Part shown: positions 42,152 through 53,102 of the stretch, piece by piece
How the letters are laid out: each line of letters opens with the position of its first letter
How positions within the stretch are numbered: position 1 is the stretch's first letter
Assembly (NCBI RefSeq): GCF_003013715.1
Contig: NC_072813.1
Coordinates: forward strand, 744,001-808,000
Origin: Candidozyma auris
Lineage: Eukaryota > Ascomycota > Pichiomycetes > Serinales > Metschnikowiaceae
DNA length: 64,000 nt
Reading direction: 5' to 3'
Notes under the pieces: generated by a model
What the model saw: only the letters and a program-made list of their open reading frames with translations
Told to the model about the DNA's origin: nothing
The model's database searches: none
Made by a program: the position numbers and the translations under genes

Positions 42152-43446
42152 TAGATCTAGGTAAATGTATTGTACAGAGGGAGGACAACGGTATATAGGA
42201 AAGGATATTTGTTAGATGATGATTGTAGAAGGGGCTAGTGTGAGAGACAAGAGGTGGAACCTTGCTGCAAAATAAGTCGCACTGAAGATTCTGCTGTTGA
42301 TGTCGCACACTAGCCAATTGGCCAACACGAAATTCCCAAGGTGCCTGGGCCACACGGGGACGGAATAAGTGTGTGGGAGTTGAGAACTTATTTATTTAAC
42401 AATGTGCTGGTTGTAAACTGAACGGTTTTGCGGGCACATAATTGCCGTGCCATGTATGTGTCACCTGTCATGAGTCAGCAAGATAAATCCAAGAGCCATG
42501 GAAGCTGTAGACCTCAGGCACAGGGCATACAGCATTGGCATAAAAAGAACAATAACGACTATCACCAAGAGCCTTGGAATTTACAAATTGTCTTTCACCG
42601 TGCTAAAAACGAGTTTTTTGAAAAGCACCCCAACAGCTCACTACAATTTCCATGGCCATCATGCTACTTTCAGCTCAAGAGGTTTTAGAGTTCAGGAAAA
42701 GTTCACAGCACCTTCGCTGGCAAGAAGTCACTGCGTAATTGCCTACCACGAAACAATCTTAACGATTCTTCGCACCCGCTCCTCCTCGCTTTTCTTCTTG
42801 ACTCTGGCGATTGCTGCAAATTAGTCGACCTGCGGCTAGTTACACAAAAGATGGCCAACCGGAAGGCGGGAGAGCGATGAGGACACAAAAGAAGCAAAGG
42901 CAGCAAAGGGCAAGGGCAATGAAGGCTTCGTTTACTCACTCTTCGTGCAATTGGGGGCAAATTCCCCGTCTTTGTTGAGTCGACCTCGGGGACGCCGCCT
43001 TTGTCCATATATCCGCACCTGCTTACTAAGAGCGATAGTAAAGGCGGTGCATAATCTCACACCAATACTGCTTCACCGTGGGCCTGGTCGTGCGCTGCCC
43101 AGAAAGGTGATTCACCGGGTCCCATTAATCTGGTACCCAATAGGCATTGAGTTGAAAGAAAAAGGCATGTTCGGGACGCTGTTAGAAATGATTCGTTCTC
43201 CCGGAGGTTTCCCATATTGTAAATGTCCCATTTTGCTGCTGGTTAGGGCGGACAGTGAGTCTTGTACCTGTTCCCGTGTACCGGGGAAAAATGAGTAAGT
43301 AGCAGCAAAAAAAAAAAAAAAAAAAAAATTTTTACCCTCTGAATTTTTCCCTCGCCAATTTAAATACCGTCTCTCAGCCGAGAAAAAAAACGGCCCTGAT
43401 CAATAACTTACCTCCTTCAAACCCTCCCGTCCACATTTTTTACGGC
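42152..43446. other. Gap upstream of bZIP gene
   Basis: 1,295 bases with no supported gene. A pure run of 22 A at 43307-43328, followed by T5, lies about 120 bases before the bZIP ATG. Such tracts exclude nucleosomes at yeast promoters. Confidence 0.5.
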
Positions 43447-44064
43447 ATGAATTATCAGCCCTCAGACTACCTTGCCGACCTAAATCTAGAGTTCGAGCTG
43501 CCTGCTTTGGAAGAGCAATCCTCAGGATCCCTCCCTGATTTGGACGTATTCTCCCACACCGACTTCTTTGATTTAGACGTATTCTCGTCTGACCATGTGG
43601 CGCCTTCCAAGCAACAGCAACAGCAGCAAACCCAGCAAAGAGTGGAGCTTCCTTCGCAAAGAGCTCCTTTGCCTCAGATCAAGGAGGAGGAGGAGGTCGA
43701 GAGCCCTTTGAAGCAGCATCTGTTTTCTCATGTGACCCCTCTGCCCCAGTACCAGCTGCATCTGCCAGTGGAGTACCAGAGCCAGCACCAGCAGCTTTCC
43801 GTCGAGGAGCTTAAGAGAAAAAAAAATACGGCGGCGTCGGCAAGATTCAGAGTGAAGAAGAAGTTGAAGGAGAAGCAGATGGAGGAGAGAGCACGCGAGC
43901 TCCAGGACAAGTTGAGCCTGCTTGAGAAGAAGGTTAAGACGCTTGAGATGGAGAACAAGTGCTTGAAGCTGTTGATCATGGAGAAGAACGAGAAGAGAAA
44001 CCTGGACTTGTTGGAACAGATCAAGAAGAGATCGCTCGAGTCGCCAGCTTACTCATTCACGTAA
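43447..44064 (+). CDS. Small bZIP factor of the Met28/Cys-3/Met4 type
   Basis: 205 residues. The C-terminal bZIP has basic region KRKKNTAASARFRVKKK, carrying the N-x7-R signature, followed by a zipper (LQDKLSLLEKKVKTLEMENKCLKLLI). The NTAASARFRxKKK basic region is shared by Neurospora Cys-3 and yeast Met4/Met28, regulators of sulphur-amino-acid genes. The N terminus is acidic (DYLADLNLEFELPALEE) and the middle Gln-rich, both suited to activation. It is too short for Met4; a Met28- or Cys-3-like role is most likely. Gcn4-type proteins have a different basic region. Confidence 0.85.
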   Translation: MNYQPSDYLADLNLEFELPALEEQSSGSLPDLDVFSHTDFFDLDVFSSDHVAPSKQQQQQQTQQRVELPSQRAPLPQIKEEEEVESPLKQHLFSHVTPLPQYQLHLPVEYQSQHQQLSVEELKRKKNTAASARFRVKKKLKEKQMEERARELQDKLSLLEKKVKTLEMENKCLKLLIMEKNEKRNLDLLEQIKKRSLESPAYSFT

Positions 44065-45479
44065 TCTTCTAACAGACGAGGCCACAACAGACAAAGCCGT
44101 CTGACATTAGCATCGATTAAAATCCAACTTTTAACGACCTTACGAACAATAACCCTGCCCTTTAGATCCAACTCTACTGGGCATATGACTAATGGCTACT
44201 TATGGGTGCCGTCCGGCGTGTCGGCACGACAGAAAAGACAATTTTTATATTTTTTTTTTAATTCTTCAACACAGAGGCTCGCACATGGTTGCGTACAGCC
44301 CATGGTTTCCAACAAACCGGGCATTTATCAGGACCTGTGGTCCACTTCGATTGAATTCACAATTGCGGTAATAACAAGTGTAAGACAGTAGCTGAATTGT
44401 AGTGGTTAAGAAATTGGAGGAAAATTTAGGCGGCTACAAGCTAAGAGTAGGTGATTCCTGCGTCAGTAACTGTCGCCTCAAGTATTCGCCTGTAGGGTAC
44501 TCAATAAAGAGTTCAGCAGATGAATGATAAAAAAGAAAAAAAAAAATTAGATGAGAAGTTATTAGATATTGATGACAGTGGTATTTAAACAATTATGATC
44601 AATTTCCACAAAATTGGTAAAGGCTCTATGTGCTTTTCCCTGTTGATCATTATATGTTACACCTTCTTTGTTGTGCTATTTGGATGCAAAATCAGCTTAC
44701 ATTTGTAAACCTCGAGTCGGGGTCTCTGTAGAAAGAAAAAAACCGCAAACGTAAAATATGCTTAATAAAACCAAAAATTCCTAAGACAGAGCAGATGATC
44801 CTTGCGCATGAAAGTTGTGTTAAAAAGTCATAATACTTAAAATCTAGTCAAGTTATTACATATTGTCTAGCCTTATTGATAGGAACTCCTTAGACAGGAG
44901 TTGTCAAAGGAACACATAGAAGTCAAAACAAGCAATAGAATAGGAAACACACCAGCAGCTATTAACGGAATCTTCAGCAAACATCGAAAACCGAAAAAAA
45001 GCTCAATCTTCATCAGTAGCGCCTATGTGGGTGGAGTTCCGCTCATATGGTCCTACATTCTCGGAAACGCACTGAATCGGGAAAGTCTCCCCAATTGTCC
45101 AAAGACTTCTCAAATTATATTAATTAATCCCTTCTAACTTAACAAGCTAACATAGCACGCTAATTATTTTATCACATGTAATCTTTCAACCGTCATTTGG
45201 CACTAGTTTCCTCCTACTCAATGTCTCTCCGCACTGGCTGCGAAAGATAACGGCGCTAGCACCAGTACCCAAGGCAACACTCTATTGCTCCATAGACCTC
45301 CCTTGTCAACGCAAGCACCTTATCCCAGCAACCATTACAATTTGATTCCCCTCTGAGATCTAAATTTTTTCACATCTTCCCCCTCTTCTGTTGCTGACCT
45401 CAGGGCCGTCACTGGTCCTGCCTGCCTTCCCCCGGACTTTTTTCCTCAGTTTTAATCCAGAGAAGTCAAGTACCCCCAA
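44065..45479. other. Gap between bZIP gene and RIM15
   Basis: 1,415 bases, AT-rich in its first kilobase. A motif copy lies at 45232-45246 (reverse strand CTTTCGCAGCCAGTG), about 235 bases before the RIM15 ATG. I saw no tRNA or coding frame. Confidence 0.4.
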
Positions 45480-48400
45480 ATGTCTGAACAGGCTTCAGAC
45501 CGCCCCGGGATCTTGCCAGAGGGCAAGTTGCTAAACCCAGCAGACATCTCAAAACTGCAGTCTCCTGCTTCGACAGAAATAGGGCCCGCAAAGGGCCTTT
45601 TTCATGATCCAGAGTATAACACAGAGTCCCATGTGGGTGGACGCAGCTCCACACGGTCGGTGTCACCATTGGAGGTGCCTGGGAACGAGAAGCAGAAAAT
45701 GCAAGGTTTCGGTGTCAATGATGTGCTCAAGGAGCAAATCGATCTACGGCTTGCTTCAAACAACCCGTCGGTTGTGATGGAATTGGACCTAGACGGAAAG
45801 ATACGATACATGCTGAAGAATTGGGAGCATATGGTGGGCACGCTGGTGAAAAAGCTAACAGGAAAGCCGATTCTGAGCATCCTTATCGGCAGCTCTGACC
45901 AGGATTTACAGGTGTTCAACAACGCCATTTCCCAGATGGTCACAGACAATGCTTCGTATAAAGTAAAGTTTCTCACGGCCACGAACGACGTATCAAGAGG
46001 CGATGTGAGCGTACAATCAGACCAATCATCTCATGAAGAGCGTGATCTGGTATCTTCAGACCAGGAAAGAGAACCTGAAGGGTCAGTTCCCACGAATACT
46101 ACCCCGGAGACACTCGATACTGCTTCCACAAGCTCTCAGGTGTCAAACAATGGCGATGTCATAGAACTAGAGTCCCAGGGAATTGTCATTCAGGACACCA
46201 AGACAAACCTACCATCTTATTCCATCTGGACCATCAAACCGTTTGAGCACATAGACATGGAACTAACCATACCAGACGCTCTTTTTGACCTTCTAGGTTT
46301 TGGTTCTGAAATTTTCGAGGGCTACCTTTTGAGTCTAAAGGAGGCTGGCATTATAGACGAGGACTCTGTTCCCGACCCCAAGCTCATCTTGTGTCATATT
46401 TGCGAGACGAACATCCCAGCATGGTTCATCGAGAAACACTCTGATCTATGCATTGTAGAGCACAGAGTGTCCGAGGAGCTTCAGTTGTGTCATGACGCTC
46501 TTGCAGAGCAAAGAGATCTTATTTTGAAGGTTTCGGACAGTTTATGGCTGCAACAGTTTGAAACACATAGTGGCTCCCTGAGCCTGCTTCTGACGCTTAG
46601 CTCCAACTCCTCCACATCATCTGGGGGTGCTGGTAATATTTATGACTACAAAGGTATTCCGTTGCCCTCGATGCTGACTGAGGCGTTGTCCCCTCGTGGC
46701 TCCGTGCCTCTGTTGAAGACCATAACCAAAAATTCCATACTCCGAACTCGTAAATTTCCGTTTGGTATTCTCCTGAGGCTTCTTGAATATTGTGACGAGG
46801 CCCTTGCCATAAATCCAGCAGATAAAGATGAGGAGACGGGCGAATTGCAATTCTCCCCAAATACCGAACGTGCCATTAGTGCAGTAATGAACTGGAAATC
46901 TCTTGAGACGTCGGATCCCGCAATCAGAAGAATGGTTGACGATACGCAACAAGTGGTAAATGAAAAAATGGAGTCACTCACTAGACTCATCTCTATCATT
47001 CAATACGGTGACAAGATCAAGGAGGAGGTCGACAGTCTTGTGTTACAATCTGTAAGAGAGACTGTTGCTAGAATTAGGGAGAAAACTCTCCAGCAAGAAT
47101 ATCCCGAACAACGTCCTCGGACTCATTCCTCAAGAACCACCATTCGTCATAGGTCTTCATCGTCAAGCGATTCTGGATCTTTTAAAACACCCATGTCAGT
47201 GTCTGGCTCTGGATTGCGTGTCGAATCTAATTCGCCTTCCGCTCTACCTCCGCTGCCCTTATCTCAAGCTCACAATTTGCATTCACCTCAGCCGTCTCGT
47301 GTGCGGAGCCCTCCTTCAAAGCTTTTGGGTGAGCCCTACGATACTAAACAGAAGACTTCACCAACCACATCGCTACACTCCATCACCCCAAGAGACTTTC
47401 TCAAAGGCAGAATTAGCCCACTGATAGAAGAAATCGCTAGGTCTGTGTCTCGTCCAGGTTCAGCCAATTCATCCTACTCGTCGCAAACACGTCAAAATCA
47501 TAAGGAAGTTGAAGAGGCTTTGAGAGATCTTAACATAACTAGACATCCAGCTGAGTCCTCAGATAGCTCAAGTGTTTCTTCACCTAGACGACATTTGTCT
47601 CCTACTCCGTACACGGAACGCTCGAACTTTAACACGTTTCAGAGAAACATCGTTTCCCGAATGGACCCTTCACCTTTGAGCTCTCCCTCCATGTCACACG
47701 CCGATATAAATAATGATGAGATCCAAGGCGTACCTCCTGCTTCGTTGTCGAAAAAGAGGACAAGCTCCTCAGGGAGTAACGCTCTACCTACATTGATTAC
47801 GAATCAACAATGTACTCCGCTGCAACATTCTGCCAATACCTTCGGAACACCTGGACTTGGTCATACTCGAAACAGCTCATCGCTTTCTGCAAAGCCGCCC
47901 TTGTCCCCTTTGCTTGTATCACAGACGCCGGCGTCCAAAGCTCTGACAGGAGGTATCAAAGACTATGAAATAATTAAAGCTATTAGTAAAGGTGCTTTCG
48001 GAGCTGTATTCCTAGCGAAGCGAAGACTCACTGGCGATTACGTTGCAATAAAGTGCTTGAAGAAGAGGGACATGATTGCGAAAAATCAGGTTTTGAATGT
48101 CAGGTCAGAGAGAGCGGTGATGATGAAGCAGAGTGACTCCCCGTATGTTGCTCAGCTCTATAGTAGTTTTCAGACTAAGGATTACTTATACTTGGTCATG
48201 GAATATTTGAATGGTGGTGACTGTGCTACTCTTCTCAAAATGTTAGGAACTTTGGGTGACAAATGGGCCAAAAGGTATATTGCAGAGGTAATTGTTGGTG
48301 TCAACGACTTACACATGCGTGGCATCATTCATCGAGACTTGAAGCCGGACAATCTTCTTATTGATAGTGCTGGTCACTTAAAGCTCACAGACTTTGGTTT

Positions 48401-50510
48401 GTCAAGAATTGGTGTTGTGGGAAGACACACAGCGCAACACAGAAAAAGCTCAACTTCAGAGCATGCAATTGAGCTTTTTAGAAAAAGTATACTGGGCAGT
48501 GGAACATTGCCACAGAGTCCTTTGATTATTGGTAGTGGCGACTCTCCAGAATTACTCCCTTCCCTGCAGCACAAGCGTACTTCCTCAGTTACACCGTTCT
48601 CACTTTCTCCAGCTATGGAGCACATGAAGTTTAAGTCTGGATCAGTATCTACACTCCCAATTAATCCAACGAAGATGTCCACAGATTCTCAAGGGCAGCA
48701 ACCGCAAAGGAAACGTTCAGGGTCACTTTTTAGAAACAGCGGAACTAGATCAGGTTCAAGTAGTAGCGGCTTTGATTCCCCGGGCCTCAAGCCATCACTT
48801 CAAAGAACCTCGTCGGAATCTTCGTTTGCGATCGTGGATGACGATTTCCAATACAGTCCACAACAGAGTGAAAATAACATAAACAGCTTCACCCTTTATA
48901 ACCCTGAAGAGGATGAGGGCCAGACAAACAAGTTTGTTGGAACCCCTGACTACTTATCACCGGAAACCATCACTAGTGATACCCAAGGTGAATACTCCGA
49001 CTGGTGGTCTATTGGATGTATTCTATTTGAGTTCTTGTATGGATATCCTCCATTTCATGCCGATACACCGGATCAAGTCTTCAAAAACATACTTGACGGG
49101 AAAATAGACTGGCCACCTTTGTCAGAAGAGGAAGAAAAGGAGATATGTCCACCTGAGGCCAAAGATCTTATTAAGAAACTACTTGTAATAAATTATGAGG
49201 AGAGATTAGGATACAATGGAGCCGACGAGATCAAGCTGCATCCATACTTTAATCATATCAACTGGGAGACGTTGTACTTGGAGCTGCCTGATTCGTTTAT
49301 TCCAATAACGGACGATCCTGAATCGACAGACTACTTTGATGCTAGAGGAGCTGACATGTCGCATTTTCCTATTGAGGATGAAAACGATGATGAGGACATG
49401 ATGAAGTGCGATAGGCTTCCAGTGTCAGCTAGAGAAGTTGAGTCTCAAGATGGTTACTTCAACGCTCAGCCTCCGCCTCAGCATTTATCTCTACCATCTT
49501 CACCAATGCTCGGAAGGAGAGAAAGAAGAAGTAGCAGATTGGCTGACTCAAGCGAATTTGGGTCCTTCCACTTCAGAAACCTAAACGTTTTGGAGAAAGC
49601 CAACAAGGATGTCATAAACAGATTGAAGAATGAACATTTGGAGCACAGAAACAGCTTTTCGTCATCTTCTTCCGAATCTACCCCCTTGGGTCATACCAAG
49701 TCCCGAGGGCTGTCAATCTCGTCCACAGCTGTCAACCCTGGAAGTCCTTTCAAAAGACCGGTCTCTCCAGTGGCTAATAGGTCACAGTCGCCTGTGAAAG
49801 AAAGAGGAAGTGTTGGGTCAATTAAAAGAGAAGCTAGCATCAGCAAAAAGGAAAGCACAGGATCACTCCGGAGGGAAAGGGCCGACGAAAGAATACCGAC
49901 ACTCAAACAGAGCACGTCATCACTAGCTCGTAATATACTTCAAAGAAATTCAGGTGACTTGGCAAATTCGCCGTCCACCTCAGATTCAGATGACAGCTCT
50001 TCTGCCTTGTCGAGGGTGAGACAGAGAAGGGACAGCCAAAGGAGGACAGGAAGCTTTAACAAGTCTTGCCCGCCCAGTAGCGCTTTGTCAGCCGATGGAT
50101 CCGTCTCTTTCGATGCTGCCGGATTAGATGTCCTATACTGTGAGCCAATCCCAATCGTCAGGCACACTGTTGGAAAGCTTATGGAAAAGGAGAAATGTGT
50201 TGTTCTTTCAATCTCGAACGGCGATGAGTTGATCAGGAGGGCGACGAGTCAGGTTAAATTTGACCTCATCTTCACTGCCCTAAAACTCCCCAAGGTAGAT
50301 GCTATTGATGCGGTGAAATTGATCCGATACACAAACGGCATCAACAGTGACACGCCTGTAATTGCCATTACAGGCTATGCCAAGGAAGCGCAAGATCTGG
50401 GGGTATTTGACGCTGTTCTAGAAAAGCCAGTTGATTCCACCCAGATGAGAGGAGTCATTACCAAATTCCAATGTCAAGATATTGCTGTTGAGTCTGATCC
50501 TGAGGATTGA
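45480..50510 (+). CDS. RIM15: Rim15 PAS/AGC-family protein kinase
   Basis: 1,676 residues. Order: PAS domain (about 95-165), a Cys/His cluster (CHICETNIPAWFIEKHSDLC, about 305), long Ser-rich linker, AGC kinase from about 828 (GAFGAV, AIKCLK, HRDLKPDN near 951, DFGLS near 970), a kinase-splitting insert of about 170 residues, then VGTPDYLSPE near 1153 and HPYFNHINWETL, and a C-terminal receiver-like domain (about 1552-1660). In that domain the usual phospho-acceptor Asp is Ala (LIFTALKLPK), so it is probably not phosphorylated there. Rim15 drives quiescence entry below PKA and TORC1. A CTG at 45813-45815 falls where PAS domains have Ser. Confidence 0.97.
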   Translation: MSEQASDRPGILPEGKLLNPADISKLQSPASTEIGPAKGLFHDPEYNTESHVGGRSSTRSVSPLEVPGNEKQKMQGFGVNDVLKEQIDLRLASNNPSVVMELDLDGKIRYMLKNWEHMVGTLVKKLTGKPILSILIGSSDQDLQVFNNAISQMVTDNASYKVKFLTATNDVSRGDVSVQSDQSSHEERDLVSSDQEREPEGSVPTNTTPETLDTASTSSQVSNNGDVIELESQGIVIQDTKTNLPSYSIWTIKPFEHIDMELTIPDALFDLLGFGSEIFEGYLLSLKEAGIIDEDSVPDPKLILCHICETNIPAWFIEKHSDLCIVEHRVSEELQLCHDALAEQRDLILKVSDSLWLQQFETHSGSLSLLLTLSSNSSTSSGGAGNIYDYKGIPLPSMLTEALSPRGSVPLLKTITKNSILRTRKFPFGILLRLLEYCDEALAINPADKDEETGELQFSPNTERAISAVMNWKSLETSDPAIRRMVDDTQQVVNEKMESLTRLISIIQYGDKIKEEVDSLVLQSVRETVARIREKTLQQEYPEQRPRTHSSRTTIRHRSSSSSDSGSFKTPMSVSGSGLRVESNSPSALPPLPLSQAHNLHSPQPSRVRSPPSKLLGEPYDTKQKTSPTTSLHSITPRDFLKGRISPLIEEIARSVSRPGSANSSYSSQTRQNHKEVEEALRDLNITRHPAESSDSSSVSSPRRHLSPTPYTERSNFNTFQRNIVSRMDPSPLSSPSMSHADINNDEIQGVPPASLSKKRTSSSGSNALPTLITNQQCTPLQHSANTFGTPGLGHTRNSSSLSAKPPLSPLLVSQTPASKALTGGIKDYEIIKAISKGAFGAVFLAKRRLTGDYVAIKCLKKRDMIAKNQVLNVRSERAVMMKQSDSPYVAQLYSSFQTKDYLYLVMEYLNGGDCATLLKMLGTLGDKWAKRYIAEVIVGVNDLHMRGIIHRDLKPDNLLIDSAGHLKLTDFGLSRIGVVGRHTAQHRKSSTSEHAIELFRKSILGSGTLPQSPLIIGSGDSPELLPSLQHKRTSSVTPFSLSPAMEHMKFKSGSVSTLPINPTKMSTDSQGQQPQRKRSGSLFRNSGTRSGSSSSGFDSPGLKPSLQRTSSESSFAIVDDDFQYSPQQSENNINSFTLYNPEEDEGQTNKFVGTPDYLSPETITSDTQGEYSDWWSIGCILFEFLYGYPPFHADTPDQVFKNILDGKIDWPPLSEEEEKEICPPEAKDLIKKLLVINYEERLGYNGADEIKLHPYFNHINWETLYLELPDSFIPITDDPESTDYFDARGADMSHFPIEDENDDEDMMKCDRLPVSAREVESQDGYFNAQPPPQHLSLPSSPMLGRRERRSSRLADSSEFGSFHFRNLNVLEKANKDVINRLKNEHLEHRNSFSSSSSESTPLGHTKSRGLSISSTAVNPGSPFKRPVSPVANRSQSPVKERGSVGSIKREASISKKESTGSLRRERADERIPTLKQSTSSLARNILQRNSGDLANSPSTSDSDDSSSALSRVRQRRDSQRRTGSFNKSCPPSSALSADGSVSFDAAGLDVLYCEPIPIVRHTVGKLMEKEKCVVLSISNGDELIRRATSQVKFDLIFTALKLPKVDAIDAVKLIRYTNGINSDTPVIAITGYAKEAQDLGVFDAVLEKPVDSTQMRGVITKFQCQDIAVESDPED

Positions 50511-50625
50511 CATGGCAATCCGCTTTACAATTTGAAGACGTTCTACTTCTCGTATATACACTGTCTTTCATTCTTGCTATAATTACATAGTTCTAACATG
50601 GGCAGGTCAAATTGGGTATCATCTC

Positions 50626-51468
50626 CTACCTCGAAATGATCGTTGTTCTCTCGATCTCTCGTATCTCACCGTCCTCTGTCTCTTCAAATGACTTCTCCAC
50701 CATCACTCGAGGCTGTTTAGGCTTGGGTGAGGCGCTATTTGCGGGCAGCAAAACGTCCTCTTCTAGCTTGCGCTTCTCAGAAGATTCTGTCGTGGTTTCC
50801 TTGTCTGTCTTCGCCTTCTCTTCACTTGTCTCTTCAGGCCCACGAAGATAATGCTCCCTATACCACTTCAACTGAGCAATGGACTCCAAAATGTCTGATC
50901 TTGCGGTGTGATTACCCTTCTTCCTAGGGAACCGTTTCATGAGCTTAGGGTTATGACGCATGCCCATCTCCATGATGGTCGAAACGTCCATCAAGCGGTA
51001 ATGAAGGTGTTCAATCACGCGAGGGAACTCCTTCATCATGAAGAACTTGTCCATGTGAATAGAGTTGCCTGCCAATAAAGACGTGCGTGGCTCTGGTATG
51101 TATTTTTGAATATACTCAAGCAACTCGTTCTCGACTTTACGCAAAGTCTGCTGAGGATTGGCCAATACCTTCGATGTGAGGCCAGACTTGCCATGCTGGT
51201 TGACACACCATTCGTTCATGTTATCCAAAGTTCGTTTGGGAACATACACAGTAGACTCATAGCCCTCCGGGTCAACGACGTTTAAGTTACCGTCAGTGAT
51301 GATGCAGCAGATCTCTATGATATGGTCAGTCTCCACATTGAGACCCGTCATTTCACAATCTATCCAGACCAACGGCATAAAGATCGAGTTTTTTCTCGTT
51401 GTGATCACTCTTGCGGCTGTTTTTGCCGCAGGAGCTCTTCTGAAGAGCCCAGTAAGCATGGAAAACAT
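50626..51468 (-). CDS. REX2: Rex2 oligoribonuclease (mitochondrial 3'-5' exonuclease)
   Basis: 280 residues. The basic N terminus (MFSMLTGLFRRAPAAKTAARV) looks like a mitochondrial presequence. A DEDDh exonuclease follows with WIDCEMTGL (Asp-x-Glu), NSIHMDKFFM, and NHTARSDILESI containing the catalytic His and Asp. This is the oligoribonuclease/Rex2 (Ynt20) family, which degrades short RNA to mononucleotides. The C-terminal 60 residues form an acidic Lys/Glu-rich extension (KAKTDKETTTESSEKRK) beyond the catalytic domain. It is convergent with RIM15. Confidence 0.95.
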   Translation of the reverse strand: MFSMLTGLFRRAPAAKTAARVITTRKNSIFMPLVWIDCEMTGLNVETDHIIEICCIITDGNLNVVDPEGYESTVYVPKRTLDNMNEWCVNQHGKSGLTSKVLANPQQTLRKVENELLEYIQKYIPEPRTSLLAGNSIHMDKFFMMKEFPRVIEHLHYRLMDVSTIMEMGMRHNPKLMKRFPRKKGNHTARSDILESIAQLKWYREHYLRGPEETSEEKAKTDKETTTESSEKRKLEEDVLLPANSASPKPKQPRVMVEKSFEETEDGEIREIERTTIISR

Positions 51469-53102
51469 GTTGCGTTCACAAGTCCAGGTGAGTTGGTCTT
51501 GAGATGATCATTGCGCGTACAAAAGCAGCTGCAGCCGAGACGGGCCGGTGAGGAAACAGTCCGGTAGAGACCAAGAAAAGGAAGGAACTGTAAAGAAGAA
51601 ATCCCACCATATTGATGCCACCTAATAATTTCAGGAATGATATCTCTCCTTGCGTCTGCTGTTACAAACTGGCGGCAGTATAGGTATAGATAGGTTTACA
51701 CAGCCAGAGCACTCCATCATCAAGCTTTTAGACTCCACGAGCAAACGAGGCTCTTCGGAGACAGGTGAATCCAGAATCAAAGTGTCATGAGAAAGGCTCT
51801 GTTGAAGAATTGAGCCCTAATCAAGCTGCCCTTTTCTAGCTCGGGCTGTATTGATAGCCTCCACGGGACGGCTTATTCGCATGGGATTTTTCGCAGTCAT
51901 TTCCGGGTAGTCCACTTTCCCCTGCCCACTTCAAACCCACCTACAACCTCCATCTCCTCACCTTTCCCTTCCAATATCTGCCATCACTCGACATGAACCT
52001 CCACAGCCCAATTCAAAGCCAGAGTGCAATGCTCTAGAAACTTGCCAAAGCCTCGCTTGTTTTAGTCACGGTGCCAAACCCCCAATTGGGGTCTACGAAC
52101 AATGGGAAACCAAACGATTTCTCCACCAGGCATTCTCCAATGAAAATCTCCGCCGAAAATCTCCATTGGAGAGTCCCCACAGTTCGGCACAGTGGAGCCC
52201 GTCAAACGGTTTCGTCCATGATCACGAGTGCAGGGCTCCCTTCACAAAGGCTACATGGAGGGATCAATGACTCGTAATGAGTCCTTTCGTTGTGGCTTAA
52301 ACGGTGTCCACACGGCTCGAATTTAGTTTTTGATCAAGCAATTGGAAGAAAGCCAGAGATGGGCCTCGGCAATTGCCCATGCCATCTTTCTCTCGAGGGG
52401 CCTTAAGAACCCTCGGTGGATTCTCCTAGACACTCGGCTCTTGTCTATATCCTCGCTCAATATTGCTTGGGCAATTGCCTATGGACTGTTGGCGACGGAC
52501 CTACGAGCGTCTCGACCGTTTCAGAAGGGGCCCAATTCAATGACGTAGGTGGCTGCTGAGACTCGTACTTCTGTGTCTGGCAAGCATAGCTCGCTTCAGT
52601 TTTCGTCACACCTCGGCGAGAGGCCCCGATTACTGCCGACTGAGCATTGGACCCACTGCAGCGCCATGCAAGACTTCTGTCGCGAAGAAATACGAGCGAC
52701 CTCGTTAAATGAGGCAATTGACAGAGACTGCTGGAATTCCAATGAGCTAGATCATCTTATTGAGGCCACACGAGCATAAACATTATCTTCCATTGAGAGG
52801 GTTTCTTCTTCTGCTCTTGCTCGTCTTCTCTGCACCTTTCAGTGCCCTTCTCTTGCCTACCCGCACGCCTACACAGAAGATACCTTCCCACCCGTGCCAT
52901 GACCGTTGCAACTACTCAGACAGGACACGGCTGTGCTAGCAGCACTGATGCCCAATCAGTGACACTTTTTGTGCTGCACCAATTGCAACTCGATAAGCGC
53001 CGCTGGCTTATCGGGACTCGGCCCGGGAAGCGACTCCAACATCACGAATAGTGACACTGGCCTTGTTCCTTTACTACTTAAGGAGACCAATTCCCCCGTC
53101 CT
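51469..53102. other. Gap between REX2 and GRDP-like gene
   Basis: 1,634 bases. A motif copy lies at 51887-51902 (TTTTTCGCAGTCATTT). The 10-bp palindrome GGCAATTGCC occurs twice, at 52368-52377 and 52470-52479. Short frames between 52550 and 53050 resemble nothing known. Confidence 0.4.

Noticed and set aside
42428..43298. Several 80-120 codon frames before the bZIP gene
   Set aside because: They overlap each other in different frames, most lack ATG starts or family features, and the stretch reads as intergenic.
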